Origin: DASQPR01 sp963724705
GTDB lineage: Bacteria; Actinomycetota; Actinomycetes; Mycobacteriales; Micromonosporaceae
Assembly (NCBI GenBank): GCA_963724705.1
Contig: CAVRVS010000004.1
Coordinates: 1,860,001 to 1,924,000, forward strand
DNA: 64,000 bases
Direction: 5' to 3'
Positions within the stretch are counted from its first letter, which is position 1, and every line of letters starts with the position of its first letter. Below the pieces are notes generated by a model that ran no database searches, had not been told where the DNA came from, and worked only from the letters and a program-made list of their open reading frames with translations. Both the position numbers and the translations under genes were made by a program. This document shows positions 34,756 to 44,484 of the stretch, piece by piece.

Positions 34756-35760
34756 CCGTTCCCGCGCCGTCCGAGGGCGAGCCCGTCTGGATCGATGTCG
34801 ACGATCCCGCGACGGCTGGCGGCGTACGACGGGCCGGGGTCGGTCTGGCCACGGACGCCGGACTGTCGCCGAAAACCGTCGGCAATCTCGCCATCGTGGC
34901 GACCGAGTTGGCCACGAATCTCGCCCGCCACGCCGACCGCGGCACGGTCATGATGCGTGTGCGCCGCAGCAGCGATCGACTCGGGTTCGAGATCGTCGCG
35001 ATCGACCGTGGGCCGGGCATGCCGGACCTGGTCGACTCGATCCGGGACGGCGTGTCGACTGCCGGCACGCTGGGCATCGGACTCGGCGCGGTGGCTCGGA
35101 TGGCCGACGAACTGCACGCGTACTCACGCCCGGGCTCCGGCACCGTCATCGCCGCGACGTTGTGGGACGGATCGGCCCCGCCGCCCGCCTGGGTCGCCGG
35201 GGCGTTGCGCCCGATCACCGGCGAACACGTCTGCGGCGACGGTTACGCCGCTCGGTCGGACGGCGGCCGACGGCAGGTGATGCTCTGCGACGGGCTCGGG
35301 CACGGACCGATCGCGGCGATGGCCGCGCAATCCGTCGTATCCGAATTTGTCGCCGCTCCGCCGGGCGATCCGGCGACCGTGCTCGAACGTCTCCATCAGC
35401 GCACACACCACACCCGAGGGTCGGTGGTCGCGGTCGCCGAGCTTGATGTCGCCTAACGGCCTCGTCCGCTACGCCGGCATTGGCAACATCTCGAGCACGA
35501 TCCTGTCCAGCGGGCACCGGCGCGCAATGGTCTCATTGCCCGGCATCGTCGGGCAGCAGCGACGCGACATCCGCGAGTTCGCCTATCCGCTCGCCGCGGG
35601 AGACCTGGTGATCATGCATTCGGACGGCCTGACCGATCGCTGGGATCTTTCCGCCTACCCGAATCTCGTCGTACAGGCTCCGGTGTTGATCGCGGCGACG
35701 CTGCTGCGGGACCACGCGAAACGACGCGACGACGCGGCGGTTGTGGTGGCACGGGCATGA
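34752..35760 (+). CDS. RsbW-like ATPase fused to PP2C phosphatase (SpoIIE type), one frame break
   Basis: Joined frames give about 335 residues. An N-terminal GHKL domain (VATELATNLARHADRGTVMM, DRGPGMPDLVDS, LGIGLGAVARMADE) is fused to a short PP2C domain with CDGLGHGPIAAMAAQSVVSE. Near 35446 a G is gained and the frame ending at 35456 gives way to LVRYAGIGNISSTILSSGHR and MHSDGLTDRWD, ending DDAAVVVARA at 35760. By position and domain order this matches the RsbX-like partner of stressosome operons, which resets phosphorylated RsbR/RsbS. The stop overlaps the next ATG (ATGA). Confidence 0.82.
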
Positions 35761-37601
35761 TGGCGAGCATGGGCGACGGCGAAGCCGGCCGATCAAACGA
35801 TGGCACCGCGACCCAGCGGGTGGCGACGCCGCTGGTCAGTGCGCTCGTCACATCGGAGCAGGGAGTGTTCGCCGTCCGGCGCCAGGCTCGCGCGGTGGCC
35901 GCGGCGCTCGGTCTCGGCGGCCAGGATCAGATCCGCACCGCGACAGCGTTGTCCGAGGTGTGTCGCCGGATGCTCGACGCCTGTGGTCAGGCGACGGTCG
36001 CCGTCAGTCTTGACCCGCCCGACGTCCTCGGCGCCGCCCGCCCGCGGGCTTCCCGGTCGGCGCTGGCATTGCGCGTGTGGGCGACGTGTGTGGTCGACGA
36101 CCAGTTCGTCGAGGACGTACAAGTAACGAAGGGCCTTATGGATCGCTGGGAGATCGACCGGACCGCCGACGAGACGGCGGTGTCGATGTGGCGTGCCGTT
36201 CCGGAGGGACCGGTTGGGCTCCGACCGGCCGACATCGAGGCGATCCGCGCCGACGTGGCACGGCTTCGCGCCGGCACGGCGATGGAGGAGCTCGCCGAAC
36301 ACAACCGTCAACTCCTCGCCACACTGGAAGAGGTGCAGCGGCAACGCGACGACCTCTTACGCCTCAACACCGAACTCGAGGAGACGAACAGCGGTGTCGT
36401 GGCGCTCTACACCGAGCTGTCCGAGGAACTCGAAGCGACCAACCGCGGAGTCGTCGCGCTCTACGCTGAAATCGACCAACGTACGACGCAGGCGCGTGCG
36501 GCCAGCGAGGCGAAGACCCGATTCCTCGGCAACGTCAGTCACGAGCTGAGGTCGCCGGTGACCTCGATCGTCGGCCTGACACGCCTGCTGCGCGACCCGT
36601 CGTCCGACCCGCTCACGGACGATCAGAACCAACAACTCGAACTCATCGATGCATCGGCGCACAGCCTGCTCGGACTGGTGAACGAGTTGCTCGACCTCGC
36701 GAAGGCCGAGTCAGGACGGCTCGAACCGCGTCGGGAGCCGACCGATCTGCAACGGATCTTCACCTCGCTGCGTGGTACGTCCCGCGCCATGCCGATGAGC
36801 GCCGAGACCAGCCTCGTCGTCGACGATCCGGCTGACATGCCGATCCTTTACACCGACCCGATCATGCTCACTCAGGTGCTGCGCAACCTTCTGACGAACG
36901 GGATCAAGTTCACGCCGTCGGGCACCGTACGGATGACCGCGACCGACGACGGCGACGGGTACGTGTCGTTGGCGGTCGCCGACACGGGCATCGGCATCCC
37001 GGACAGCGAGCAGGAGCGCGTGTTCGAGGAGTTCCACCAGGTGCGCAGTGCTCTACAGGCCACGACGACCGGGACCGGGCTCGGATTGCCGTACGCCCGG
37101 CGACTGGTCGAGATCCTGGGCGGAACCATCGAGCTCGTCAGCACTCCGGCGGTGGGCAGCACGTTCACCGTACGGCTGCCGGTCGGCACCCTACCCGACG
37201 GCGACATCGCCGAACCGGGCGCACCGATCACGGTGCTGGTCGTCGACGACGACGAAGCCTTCCGGACCGCCGCCGCGGGTGTGCTGCGCGGCTGCGGCTT
37301 CACCGTCTCCGAGATCGCGGACGGCCGCGCGGTCGCGCCGGCGGTCGAGGCGCGGCGGCCGGACATCGTCCTGCTCGACCTGCGATTGGAGCAGACCGAC
37401 GGTTTCGTCGTGCTGGACATGTTGACCAGCGACGACAGCCTCCGCACGATCCCCGTCGTCATGGTGACCGCGTACCCCGAGGACCTGGTCAACCATCCGG
37501 CCGCCCGTCGGGCAACAGCGGTGCTCGACAAGACGACGATCACGCTCGACGACCTGTGCGACGTCGTACGGGTCACGGTCCTGCCCGGGGGCGCTGCGTG
37601 A
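35757..37601 (+). CDS. Hybrid histidine kinase-response regulator of the stressosome locus
   Basis: A 614-residue cytoplasmic protein without membrane helices. Order: a degenerate RsbT/RsbW-like ATPase region (residues 25-130), a coiled coil in which a 21-residue unit is duplicated (LEETNSGVVALYTELSEE, LEATNRGVVALYAEIDQ; about 208-245), HisKA with FLGNVSHELRSPVTSIVGL (His about 263), HATPase (VLRNLLTNGIKFTPSG, DTGIGIPDSEQERVFEEFHQ, GTGLGLPYAR), and a receiver with Asp in PDIVLLDLRLEQTDG (about 540). It is coupled by ATGA upstream and GTGA downstream. It probably phosphorylates its own receiver or that of the next protein. Confidence 0.9.
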   Translation: MMASMGDGEAGRSNDGTATQRVATPLVSALVTSEQGVFAVRRQARAVAAALGLGGQDQIRTATALSEVCRRMLDACGQATVAVSLDPPDVLGAARPRASRSALALRVWATCVVDDQFVEDVQVTKGLMDRWEIDRTADETAVSMWRAVPEGPVGLRPADIEAIRADVARLRAGTAMEELAEHNRQLLATLEEVQRQRDDLLRLNTELEETNSGVVALYTELSEELEATNRGVVALYAEIDQRTTQARAASEAKTRFLGNVSHELRSPVTSIVGLTRLLRDPSSDPLTDDQNQQLELIDASAHSLLGLVNELLDLAKAESGRLEPRREPTDLQRIFTSLRGTSRAMPMSAETSLVVDDPADMPILYTDPIMLTQVLRNLLTNGIKFTPSGTVRMTATDDGDGYVSLAVADTGIGIPDSEQERVFEEFHQVRSALQATTTGTGLGLPYARRLVEILGGTIELVSTPAVGSTFTVRLPVGTLPDGDIAEPGAPITVLVVDDDEAFRTAAAGVLRGCGFTVSEIADGRAVAPAVEARRPDIVLLDLRLEQTDGFVVLDMLTSDDSLRTIPVVMVTAYPEDLVNHPAARRATAVLDKTTITLDDLCDVVRVTVLPGGAA

Positions 37602-39292
37602 CGGACGCCGACCACATCGAACCATCGGGGCCGGAGCGGTCCGACGGCATCGGCCGACCGACGACTTCGGACGGCGCGCTGCTCGGCGCCCCCGGCGACG
37701 CCGGCGCGATCCGCAGTCCAACGGCGGCACCGACGTCGCGTGGCGACACGCTGCTCCTGGTCGACGACACGGCATCGAAGCGGTACGTGCTCGGCAGCTG
37801 GCTGCGCCGCGGCGGCTACACGGTGATCGAGGCGGCGACCGGCGACGAAGCCCTGCACCGTTTCCGCGAAGGCGGCATAGACCTCGTCGTGCTCGATGTC
37901 AGCCTCCCGGACATCTCCGGATTCGAGGTCTGCGAGCTCATCAAGAACGATCCGGTGCACGGGACGACACCGGTGATCCACGTCTCCGCCGCGGCGATCC
38001 AGTCGGTCGACCGCACCCGCGGGCTGGAGGGCGGCGCCGACGCGTATCTGGTCGAGCCGATCGATCCCAACGAGATGCTCGCGACCGTGGCCGCCATCCT
38101 GCGCTACTACCAGGCCCGCCTGCACGCCGAGCGGTTGGCCACTCGCCTCGCGGATCTCGCCCGGTTGAGCGCCACGCTGGGCGCGACGACAAGCCAGCGG
38201 GCGCTCCTGCACGAGGCCGCGACCGGCGCCACGCGCATCTTCCGGTCACCGGTCACCATCGTGGCCACCGCTCCCGACGGAAGCCGCCTCGCCGCGGTGA
38301 GCGAAGGACCGGGCGAACGCGTCGAGCTGCGAGCGGCGATGATCGCCGATGTAGTGGATCAACCCGTCGGCGTCCACGTCACCGACGAATCGCCGGAACG
38401 TTGGCCGCACGTCGCCTGGCCGGCCGGCGACACCGTACGGGTACTGACGATCCGGCAGCGCTCCGATCGGCCGCCCCTGTCGATCGCGGTTCCCACCGGA
38501 GCGACGATGGAAGGCGCGCCGGTGCTGACCCTGTTCGGCCAGACCGTGATGTCGGCGATGAACACCGCGCGCCTCTTCGACGAGGAGCACGATCTGGCGC
38601 TGACGCTGCAGCGGAGCATGCTGCCGCGCACTCTTCCCTACGTGCCCGGCCTCGAACTGGCGGTACGGTATACGCCGGCCGGTGACCGCGCCGAGATCGG
38701 CGGTGACTTCTACGAGGTCGCCAAGCTCGACGATCAGCTGATCGTCGCGGTCGGGGACGTCGGTGGACACTCGCTGCACGCCGCCACGGTCATGGGCGAA
38801 CTCCGGCATGCGACCAGGGCGTACATCGCCGAAGGGCACGGGCCGGCCGGCGTGCTCGACCGGCTCAACCACTTCATCGCGCGCCTCATCCCGGGGGAGA
38901 TCGCGACCATGTGTCTGTTGTCGATCGACATCGCGACCGGTCGGACCAGACTCAGCAACGCCGGACATCCGCCGCCGCTCGTACGTGGCCGCGACGGCGT
39001 ACGGCTGGTCACCGACCGTTCGCCGCTGCTGGGTATCGTCGTACGTCCAGCGACCGAGGTCGAATTCGTCCTCGAGCCGGACGACACGGTGGTGCTCTAC
39101 ACCGATGGGCTCATCGAGACGCGATCGGAGACTCTCGACGAGAGCCTGACCCGGCTGATCGACGCGGCCGCAAGTGTTGAGCGCGATCTCGAGGCGTTCG
39201 CGACACGGCTCCTCGCTGATGTCGGACCGGCCGCGCCGGCCGACGATATCGCCATGGTGGTGGTCCGACGGGCCACATCGCATCGTGTCTAA
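37598..39292 (+). CDS. REC-GAF-PP2C phosphatase (RsbU/RsbP-like)
   Basis: A 564-residue protein starting at GTG 37598 (GTGA overlap). A receiver domain occupies about residues 48-165 (phospho-Asp in GIDLVVLDVSLPDISGFEVC), a GAF-like domain about 190-330, and a SpoIIE-type PP2C domain about 345-562 (GDRAEIGGDFYEVAKLD, GDVGGHSLHAATVMGELR, NAGHPPPLVRG, LYTDGLIETRSE, ADDIAMVVV), with all metal-binding Asp residues present. Such phosphatases dephosphorylate RsbV-type STAS proteins and so turn on the stress sigma factor. The receiver makes it a natural target of the preceding hybrid kinase. Confidence 0.93.
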   Translation: MTDADHIEPSGPERSDGIGRPTTSDGALLGAPGDAGAIRSPTAAPTSRGDTLLLVDDTASKRYVLGSWLRRGGYTVIEAATGDEALHRFREGGIDLVVLDVSLPDISGFEVCELIKNDPVHGTTPVIHVSAAAIQSVDRTRGLEGGADAYLVEPIDPNEMLATVAAILRYYQARLHAERLATRLADLARLSATLGATTSQRALLHEAATGATRIFRSPVTIVATAPDGSRLAAVSEGPGERVELRAAMIADVVDQPVGVHVTDESPERWPHVAWPAGDTVRVLTIRQRSDRPPLSIAVPTGATMEGAPVLTLFGQTVMSAMNTARLFDEEHDLALTLQRSMLPRTLPYVPGLELAVRYTPAGDRAEIGGDFYEVAKLDDQLIVAVGDVGGHSLHAATVMGELRHATRAYIAEGHGPAGVLDRLNHFIARLIPGEIATMCLLSIDIATGRTRLSNAGHPPPLVRGRDGVRLVTDRSPLLGIVVRPATEVEFVLEPDDTVVLYTDGLIETRSETLDESLTRLIDAAASVERDLEAFATRLLADVGPAAPADDIAMVVVRRATSHRV

Positions 39293-39341
39293 TCGCAGCG
39301 GTCGCGGCCACACGCGGTCCGGCCGGACGGAAGGTCGGGCG

Positions 39342-39383
39342 CGGATGCGTCGTCCACGGATGCGTCGTGCGCGGATGCGTCGT
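39342..39383. repeat. 15-bp tandem repeat, three copies
   Basis: CGGATGCGTCGT occurs at 39342, 39357 and 39372, each followed by a different triplet. It lies in the 224-base gap between the PP2C and RsbW-like genes. Confidence 0.7.
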
Positions 39384-39516
39384 GTGGGCACGCGGGCGAG
39401 GGTGCGGCCGCCGACCCCGCGGCTGACAGATCCCACTCGGTGCGGCAAGGTGGGAGTGCGCGTCGCGAGGGACTCTTCGACGCGTGAGACAGTGCCGACG
39501 CGGGAAGGACGGTGAG

Positions 39517-40047
39517 ATGACTCGTCACGGCGACCGCCCGCCTGACCCGCAGGTCGACGGCGCCGCCGCCGTCGGCGACATCGCGGCGGGCCGGCGCGGA
39601 GATTGGCGCCGCAACGGCGGTGCGCCGATCCACATTTCCGCCGGCGCTTCGCGCATCGAGCGCCCGCACGACGCGTACGGGTACGCCGTCGACCTGCCCG
39701 CTCTCACCCAACTGAGGCATGCGGTGACCCGCCACGCCCAGCAGTTCGGCCTGGCCGAAGGTCCGCTGAACGATCTCGTCCTGATCGCGAACGAGTTGGC
39801 CACGAACGTTGTGCGACACGGTGGCGGCGTCGGGCGAATGTGGCTCTGGCACCTCGATGGGTGCGTCTTCTGCCAGGTCGCCGATCGCGGGCCGGGCATG
39901 CGCGATCCGAACCACGCCGGCGACAACCCGGGCGACCCCAACGCGCTGACGGGACGAGGCCTCTGGCTGATCCGGCAGATGAGCCACCAGGTGCACATCG
40001 AGACCGACGGCCACGGCACCACGGTCACCGTCACAATCGCGGCCTGA
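39517..40047 (+). CDS. RsbW-like anti-sigma factor/serine kinase (GHKL ATPase)
   Basis: A 176-residue protein, ATG behind GGAAGGA. The first 50 residues are polar and unlike the family; the ATPase domain follows, with N box LVLIANELATNVVRHGGGVG, G1 box DRGPGMRDPNHAGD and G2 box LTGRGLWLIRQMSHQVHIE. RsbW-type kinases bind and block a SigB/SigF-class sigma factor and phosphorylate STAS antagonists. No sigma gene is adjacent, so its partner must be elsewhere. A regulatory kinase without a sigma partner is the alternative. Confidence 0.85.
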   Translation: MTRHGDRPPDPQVDGAAAVGDIAAGRRGDWRRNGGAPIHISAGASRIERPHDAYGYAVDLPALTQLRHAVTRHAQQFGLAEGPLNDLVLIANELATNVVRHGGGVGRMWLWHLDGCVFCQVADRGPGMRDPNHAGDNPGDPNALTGRGLWLIRQMSHQVHIETDGHGTTVTVTIAA

Positions 40048-40061
40048 CTGACGCCGCCGGG

Positions 40062-41558
40062 TCAGATCGCCGGCCGTGGCACGGGATCGCCGACGTCGGA
40101 CCGGCGCGGTGTCGCCTCCGCCTCCTGCGCCGTCAGCGGCGTCGCGATGTCCTCCAACGACTGTCGCTCCGCTCGAACGCCGAGGAACGCCGCGACAAGA
40201 CCACCCGCGATCATCAGGATCGCGCCGATCACGAACGCGAGGACGGTGTCACCGACCTTGCCCGTGCTGACCAGCTTCGAGAACAGCAGCGGCCCGCTGA
40301 TGCCGCCGGCGGCGGTGCCGATCGCGTAGAAGAAGGCGATGGCCAGTGCCCGGGTCTCCATCGGGAAGACCTCGCTCACCGTGAGATAGGCCGAGCTCGC
40401 ACCGGCCGACGCGAAGAACAGCACGACGGCCCAGCACACGGTCATGGTGACGGCGTTCAGGTGACCGGCATCGAACAGCCAGGCCGTGCCCAGCAGCAAC
40501 ACCCCGGACAGGATGTACGTCGACGAGATCATCACCTTGCGCCCGACCGTGTCGAACAGCCCTCCGAGCAGCAGCGGGCCGAAGAGGTTGCCGACCGCGA
40601 TGATCGCGAAGTAGTAGCCGGCACTCACCGGTTGGATCTTGAAGAACGTCTGCAGGATCTGCGCGAATCCGAACGTGATCGCGTTGTAGAGGAACGCCTG
40701 GCCGATGAAGAGCGAGAAGCCGAGCACCGCGCGCTTCGGGTAGCGCGCGAACAGCGTGTGCGCGATCGTCACGAAGCCGATCGAGTGTCGCTGCCGGATC
40801 GCCAGCTGCTGGTCGACGCGCTCCAGCTGGACGTGATCCTCCCGCTCGACGCGCTCTTCGATGCCGTCGACGATCTTGTCGGCCTCCGGCTTGCGGCCGT
40901 GGATGAACAGCCACCGCGGGCTCTCCGGCACGTTACGACGTACCAGCAGGATGACCAGGCCGAGCACGACGCCGAGGGCGAACGCCACACGCCAGCCGAC
41001 GTCGACCGGAAGACCGTTGATCAACGGTACGGTCAGCAGCGCGCCGACGCCGGCGCCGAGCCAGTACGTACCGTTGATGACGATGTCGATGCGGCCGCGG
41101 TGCTTCTTCGGAATCAGCTCGTCGATCGCGGAGTTGATGGCCGCGTATTCACCACCGATGCCGAACCCGGTCAGGAAGCGGAACAGGAAGAACCACCAGG
41201 CCGAGAACGACAGCGCCGTCATCGCCGTGGCGAGCAGATAGACGGCCAGCGTGATCATGAACAGCTTCTTGCGGCCGAAGCGGTCGGTGAGCCATCCGAA
41301 GAACAGCGCGCCGACGCACGCTCCGGCGACGTAGAGCGCGGCGGCCAGGCCACTGATCTGGCTCTGCGTGATGTGCACACCGCTGCCCGGCTTGGAGATC
41401 TGGCCGGAGAGCGTGCCGACGATGGTGACCTCGAGCCCGTCCAGGATCCAGACCGTCCCGAGGCCGATGATGACCATCCAGTGCCATCGGGCCCACGGCA
41501 GCCGGTCGAGTCGCGCCGGGATGTCGGTACGGATGGTCCCAAGCTCTGGTTCGCTCAT
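40062..41558 (-). CDS. MFS metabolite/H+ symporter
   Basis: A 498-residue twelve-helix carrier of the sugar-porter/metabolite-symporter branch: motif A GWLTDRFGRKKLFMITLAVY, RFLTGFGIGGEYAAINSAID, RGRIDIVINGTYWLGAG, VRRNVPESPRWLFIHGRKPE, and a second motif A in GGLFDTVGRKVMISSTYILS. It is last in the rha-lut gene run (95 bases after lutC), so uptake of a sugar, sugar acid or lactate is likely; a role for L-rhamnose is inference. Confidence 0.88.
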   Translation of the reverse strand: MSEPELGTIRTDIPARLDRLPWARWHWMVIIGLGTVWILDGLEVTIVGTLSGQISKPGSGVHITQSQISGLAAALYVAGACVGALFFGWLTDRFGRKKLFMITLAVYLLATAMTALSFSAWWFFLFRFLTGFGIGGEYAAINSAIDELIPKKHRGRIDIVINGTYWLGAGVGALLTVPLINGLPVDVGWRVAFALGVVLGLVILLVRRNVPESPRWLFIHGRKPEADKIVDGIEERVEREDHVQLERVDQQLAIRQRHSIGFVTIAHTLFARYPKRAVLGFSLFIGQAFLYNAITFGFAQILQTFFKIQPVSAGYYFAIIAVGNLFGPLLLGGLFDTVGRKVMISSTYILSGVLLLGTAWLFDAGHLNAVTMTVCWAVVLFFASAGASSAYLTVSEVFPMETRALAIAFFYAIGTAAGGISGPLLFSKLVSTGKVGDTVLAFVIGAILMIAGGLVAAFLGVRAERQSLEDIATPLTAQEAEATPRRSDVGDPVPRPAI

Positions 41559-41653
41559 GCCAACCTCCCGGCGGTATCGGTGCTTCCACCGCCGGCCTAC
41601 CCGGCTTGATCAGCCGGCAAACAAACCCGAGACCGCCGGACCGAGAACGATCA

Positions 41654-42319
41654 CTACCGGATCACGATGATGTGCAGCGTCCGCGGGCCGTGCACGCCCT
41701 CGACGCGGTCCAGCTCGATGTCGCTCGTCGCCGACGGACCACTGATCCACGTCTGCGGCCGGCGGCCGTCGAGACGGGCGATGGCCTGCGGCACCGTCGC
41801 GGCGATCTGGTCCGACCGCACCACACACACGTGCAGATCGGGCAGCAGGGAAAGCACGCGTCGCCCCTGACCGGCGCCGGCGTCGAGGACGACGGTGCCG
41901 GTCAGGGCGATCGCCTGCGCCGCGGCCGTCACGACGCCGTCCGTGCCGTCGAGATCGACCACGCTGAGCGGCGGATCATCGCGCAGCCACGCAATATCCG
42001 GTCCGTCGGAATCTCGCGCACCGTCGAGCCAGCGCTCCGGCATATCGGCCGGTACGGCAACCCGACGCGCTCCGTGGGCGTGGAGAGCGGCCGCGATCGC
42101 GGCGGCTAGATCCGGCTCGTCGACGATCTCCACCGTCGCCCGGTAATCCGCGGCGCGCTCGGCGAACAACGCGACCACGTCGGTCCCAGGCTCCGGATCG
42201 CGTCGATAGGTGCGGGCGACCTCCGGCGGCGTCGGGTGATCGGCGAGCGCGCCGCGGATGCGGCGCAGGATCGCGGCCCGGGCCGGCTCAGGGCCGATGG
42301 CCGGCGGTGCGTCAGCCAC
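41654..42319 (-). CDS. lutC: Lactate utilization protein LutC
   Basis: A 221-residue LUD-domain protein. The conserved C-terminal part includes TDGVVTAAAQAIALTGTVVL, VCVVRSDQIAATVPQAIARL and TWISGPSATSDIELDRVEGV, followed by HGPRTLHIIV, all family hallmarks. LutC, with LutA and LutB, oxidises L-lactate to pyruvate. The ATG overlaps the lutB stop by eight bases. It is separated from the MFS gene by a gap of about 95 bases. Confidence 0.92.
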   Translation of the reverse strand: MADAPPAIGPEPARAAILRRIRGALADHPTPPEVARTYRRDPEPGTDVVALFAERAADYRATVEIVDEPDLAAAIAAALHAHGARRVAVPADMPERWLDGARDSDGPDIAWLRDDPPLSVVDLDGTDGVVTAAAQAIALTGTVVLDAGAGQGRRVLSLLPDLHVCVVRSDQIAATVPQAIARLDGRRPQTWISGPSATSDIELDRVEGVHGPRTLHIIVIR

Positions 42320-43776
42320 GGTTGCGCCGCCACCACGTACGGAACGATTCGCGCGCCGGGGCGGGCAGATCGCGCGAGCCGAACCAGGCGTGCACCCAAC
42401 CCGGACCCCGCAGCCGGAGCCGCGCCCGTCCGCCGAGCAGTCGTCCGCCGATGCGCTGCGCCGCCGAGAGCCGTCCCGGTTTGGCGAACGTCAGGCCCGC
42501 GAGACCAAATATCGCCCGCTCGCCGAGATGACCGTGCTGGCTCTCGACGACCTTCGCTCGCAGATGCACGAGCACATCCGGAATGTTGATCTCGACCGGG
42601 CACGCCTCGTAGCACGCGCCGCACAGGCTCGACGCGAACGGCAATGACGCGGTCTGCTCGTCGACCGGATGGCGGCCGATGCCCCGCAGCTGCGGCGTCA
42701 GGATCGCACCGATCGGGCCGGGGTAGGCCGAGCCGTACGCCTTCCCGCCCGTACGCGAATAGACCGGGCACACGTTCAGGCAGGCCGAGCACCGGATGCA
42801 GCGCAGCGCCTGCCGGCCGACCGTGTCGGCGAGCGTGTCCGTGCGCCCGTTGTCCAGCAGGATCAGGTGGAACTCCTGCGGCCCGTCGCCGGCGCGTGAC
42901 GCCGGTCCACATCGACGTGTACGGGTTCATCCGCTCCGCGGTCGACGAACGCGGCAGCAGTTGCAGGAAGACTTCGAGATCCGCCCACGTCGGCACGAGC
43001 TTCTCGATCCCGAGCACGGTGACCAGGACCGGTGGCAATGTGAGGCACATCCGGCCGTTGCCCTCGGACTCCAGCACGACGATCGTGCCGGTGTCGGCGA
43101 CGGCGAAGTTGCCACCCGACACGGCCATCTCGGCTCGCAGGAACTTCTCCCGCAAGTGCAGGCGCGCCGCGTCGGCGAGCGCGGCCGGATCGTCGGTCAG
43201 CCCGACCGGCGCCGGCCGGCCGACCCCGGCCATCTCGGTGGTGAATATGTCCCGGATCTCGGCGCGGTTGCGGTGGATGGCCGGCACCAGGATGTGACTC
43301 GGTAGATCGTGGCCGAGCTGCACGATCAGCTCAGCGAGATCGGTCTCCCACGCGTCGATGCCCTCGCGCTCCAGCGCCGCGTTGAGCTCGATTTCCTGGG
43401 TCGCCATCGACTTGACCTTGACGATCTCCCGCACGCCGTGGCCGCGCGCGATGTCGACCACGATCGCGTTGGCCTCGTCCGCGTCACGGGCCCAGTGCAC
43501 GACGCCGCCGGCCGCGACGACGTTGGCCTCCAACTGCTCCAGCAACTCCGGCAGCCGGGCCAGGACGTCGTCCTTGATGGCCGCTCCGGCGTGGCGTAGC
43601 TCGTCCCAATCCGGCATTTCGGCGATCGCCCGCAGACGCTTGTCGCGGATCGTCGCGGTGGCTCGGCCGAGGTTCTCACGCAACTGCTGGTCCGCGAGCG
43701 CGGTCCGCGCCGCCGCCGGGAAGGCCGGCATACCGAGGAACGTCGGCACCGGCGACCGCTCAGTGGCCTCGGTCAT
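42312..43776 (-). CDS. lutB: Lactate utilization iron-sulfur protein LutB, one frame break
   Basis: Joined frames give about 487 residues. The N-terminal LUD domain covers residues 1-290 (VHWARDADEANAIVVDIARG, VKVKSMATQEIELNAALERE, MAVSGGNFAVADTGTIVVLE). Near 42897 a base is gained after TGVT and the next frame continues GDGPQEFHLILLDNGRTDTL. Two ferredoxin-type clusters follow: CIRCSACLNVCPVYSRTGG and CGACYEACPVEINIP. LutB is the electron-carrying subunit of the L-lactate oxidation complex. The rest of the frame is clean, so the break may be a sequence error. Confidence 0.88.
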
Positions 43777-44482
43777 CGCGTCGCCGCCAGGATCTCGGCC
43801 AGGTGCATCGTGCGTACGGCCGCGATCCTGGCCACTGGCGGGACATCAGGCCACCGATGTGCATGAGGCATGACGTGTCGGCGCTGGCCAGCACGGTGGC
43901 GCCGGTGTCGAGTACGTCGTCGACCTTGTCGTTGCCCATCGCGATCGACGTGTCCGGGTTCTTGACCGAGAACGTACCGCCGAAACCGCAGCACTCGGTC
44001 GGATGCGCGAGGGGCACGAGGCGCAGTCCCTCGACGGCGGCCAGCAGTTGCTGCGGCCGGTCACCGACGCCGAGCATGCGTTGCGAATGGCAGGTCGGGT
44101 GGAATGCGACCGTCTCGGGGAAGTACGCGCCGACGTCGGTCACGCCGAGGACGTCGACGAGGAACTGGGACAACTCGTAGACCGGTGGAGTCGCGGCGGC
44201 CGCCACGGCGTCCACGACCGGGTGGTGGTGGCGCACCATCGCGGCGCACGACGCCGACGGAGTCACGACCGCCTCGTAACCGGCGAACGCGGCTGCGAAG
44301 TTCGCGACCAGGGGGACGCAGGCGGCGCGGTATCCGGAGTTGAAATGCATCTGGCCGCAGCAGGTCTGGGCGGCCGGGAACGCGACATCGACACCGAGGC
44401 GCTCCAGAACGGTGACGGTCGCCTTGCCGACGCCGGGGAAGAGCGTGTCATTGAAGCAGGTGATGAACAGTGCGACGCGCAT
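43773..44482 (-). CDS. lutA: Lactate utilization (Fe-S)-binding protein LutA, one frame break
   Basis: A cysteine-rich domain (CCG) protein of about 236 residues beginning MRVALFITCFNDTLFPGVGK. Both CCG motifs are present: VAFPAAQTCCGQMHFNSGYR and AHPTECCGFGGTFSVKNPDT, plus FHPTCHSQRMLGVGDRPQ. The final segment SCLMHIGGLMSRQ is followed by a frame break near 43840, after which RIAAVRTMHLAEILAATR ends the protein as expected. The start at 44482 is two bases after the rhaB stop. LutA, B and C together convert L-lactate to pyruvate. Confidence 0.88.
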
Positions 44483-44484
44483 CT

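Noticed and set aside
39603..41609. 668-codon plus-strand open frame over the MFS gene
   Set aside because: Low-complexity Arg/Asp/Glu-rich shadow; the opposite strand gives a normal twelve-helix carrier.
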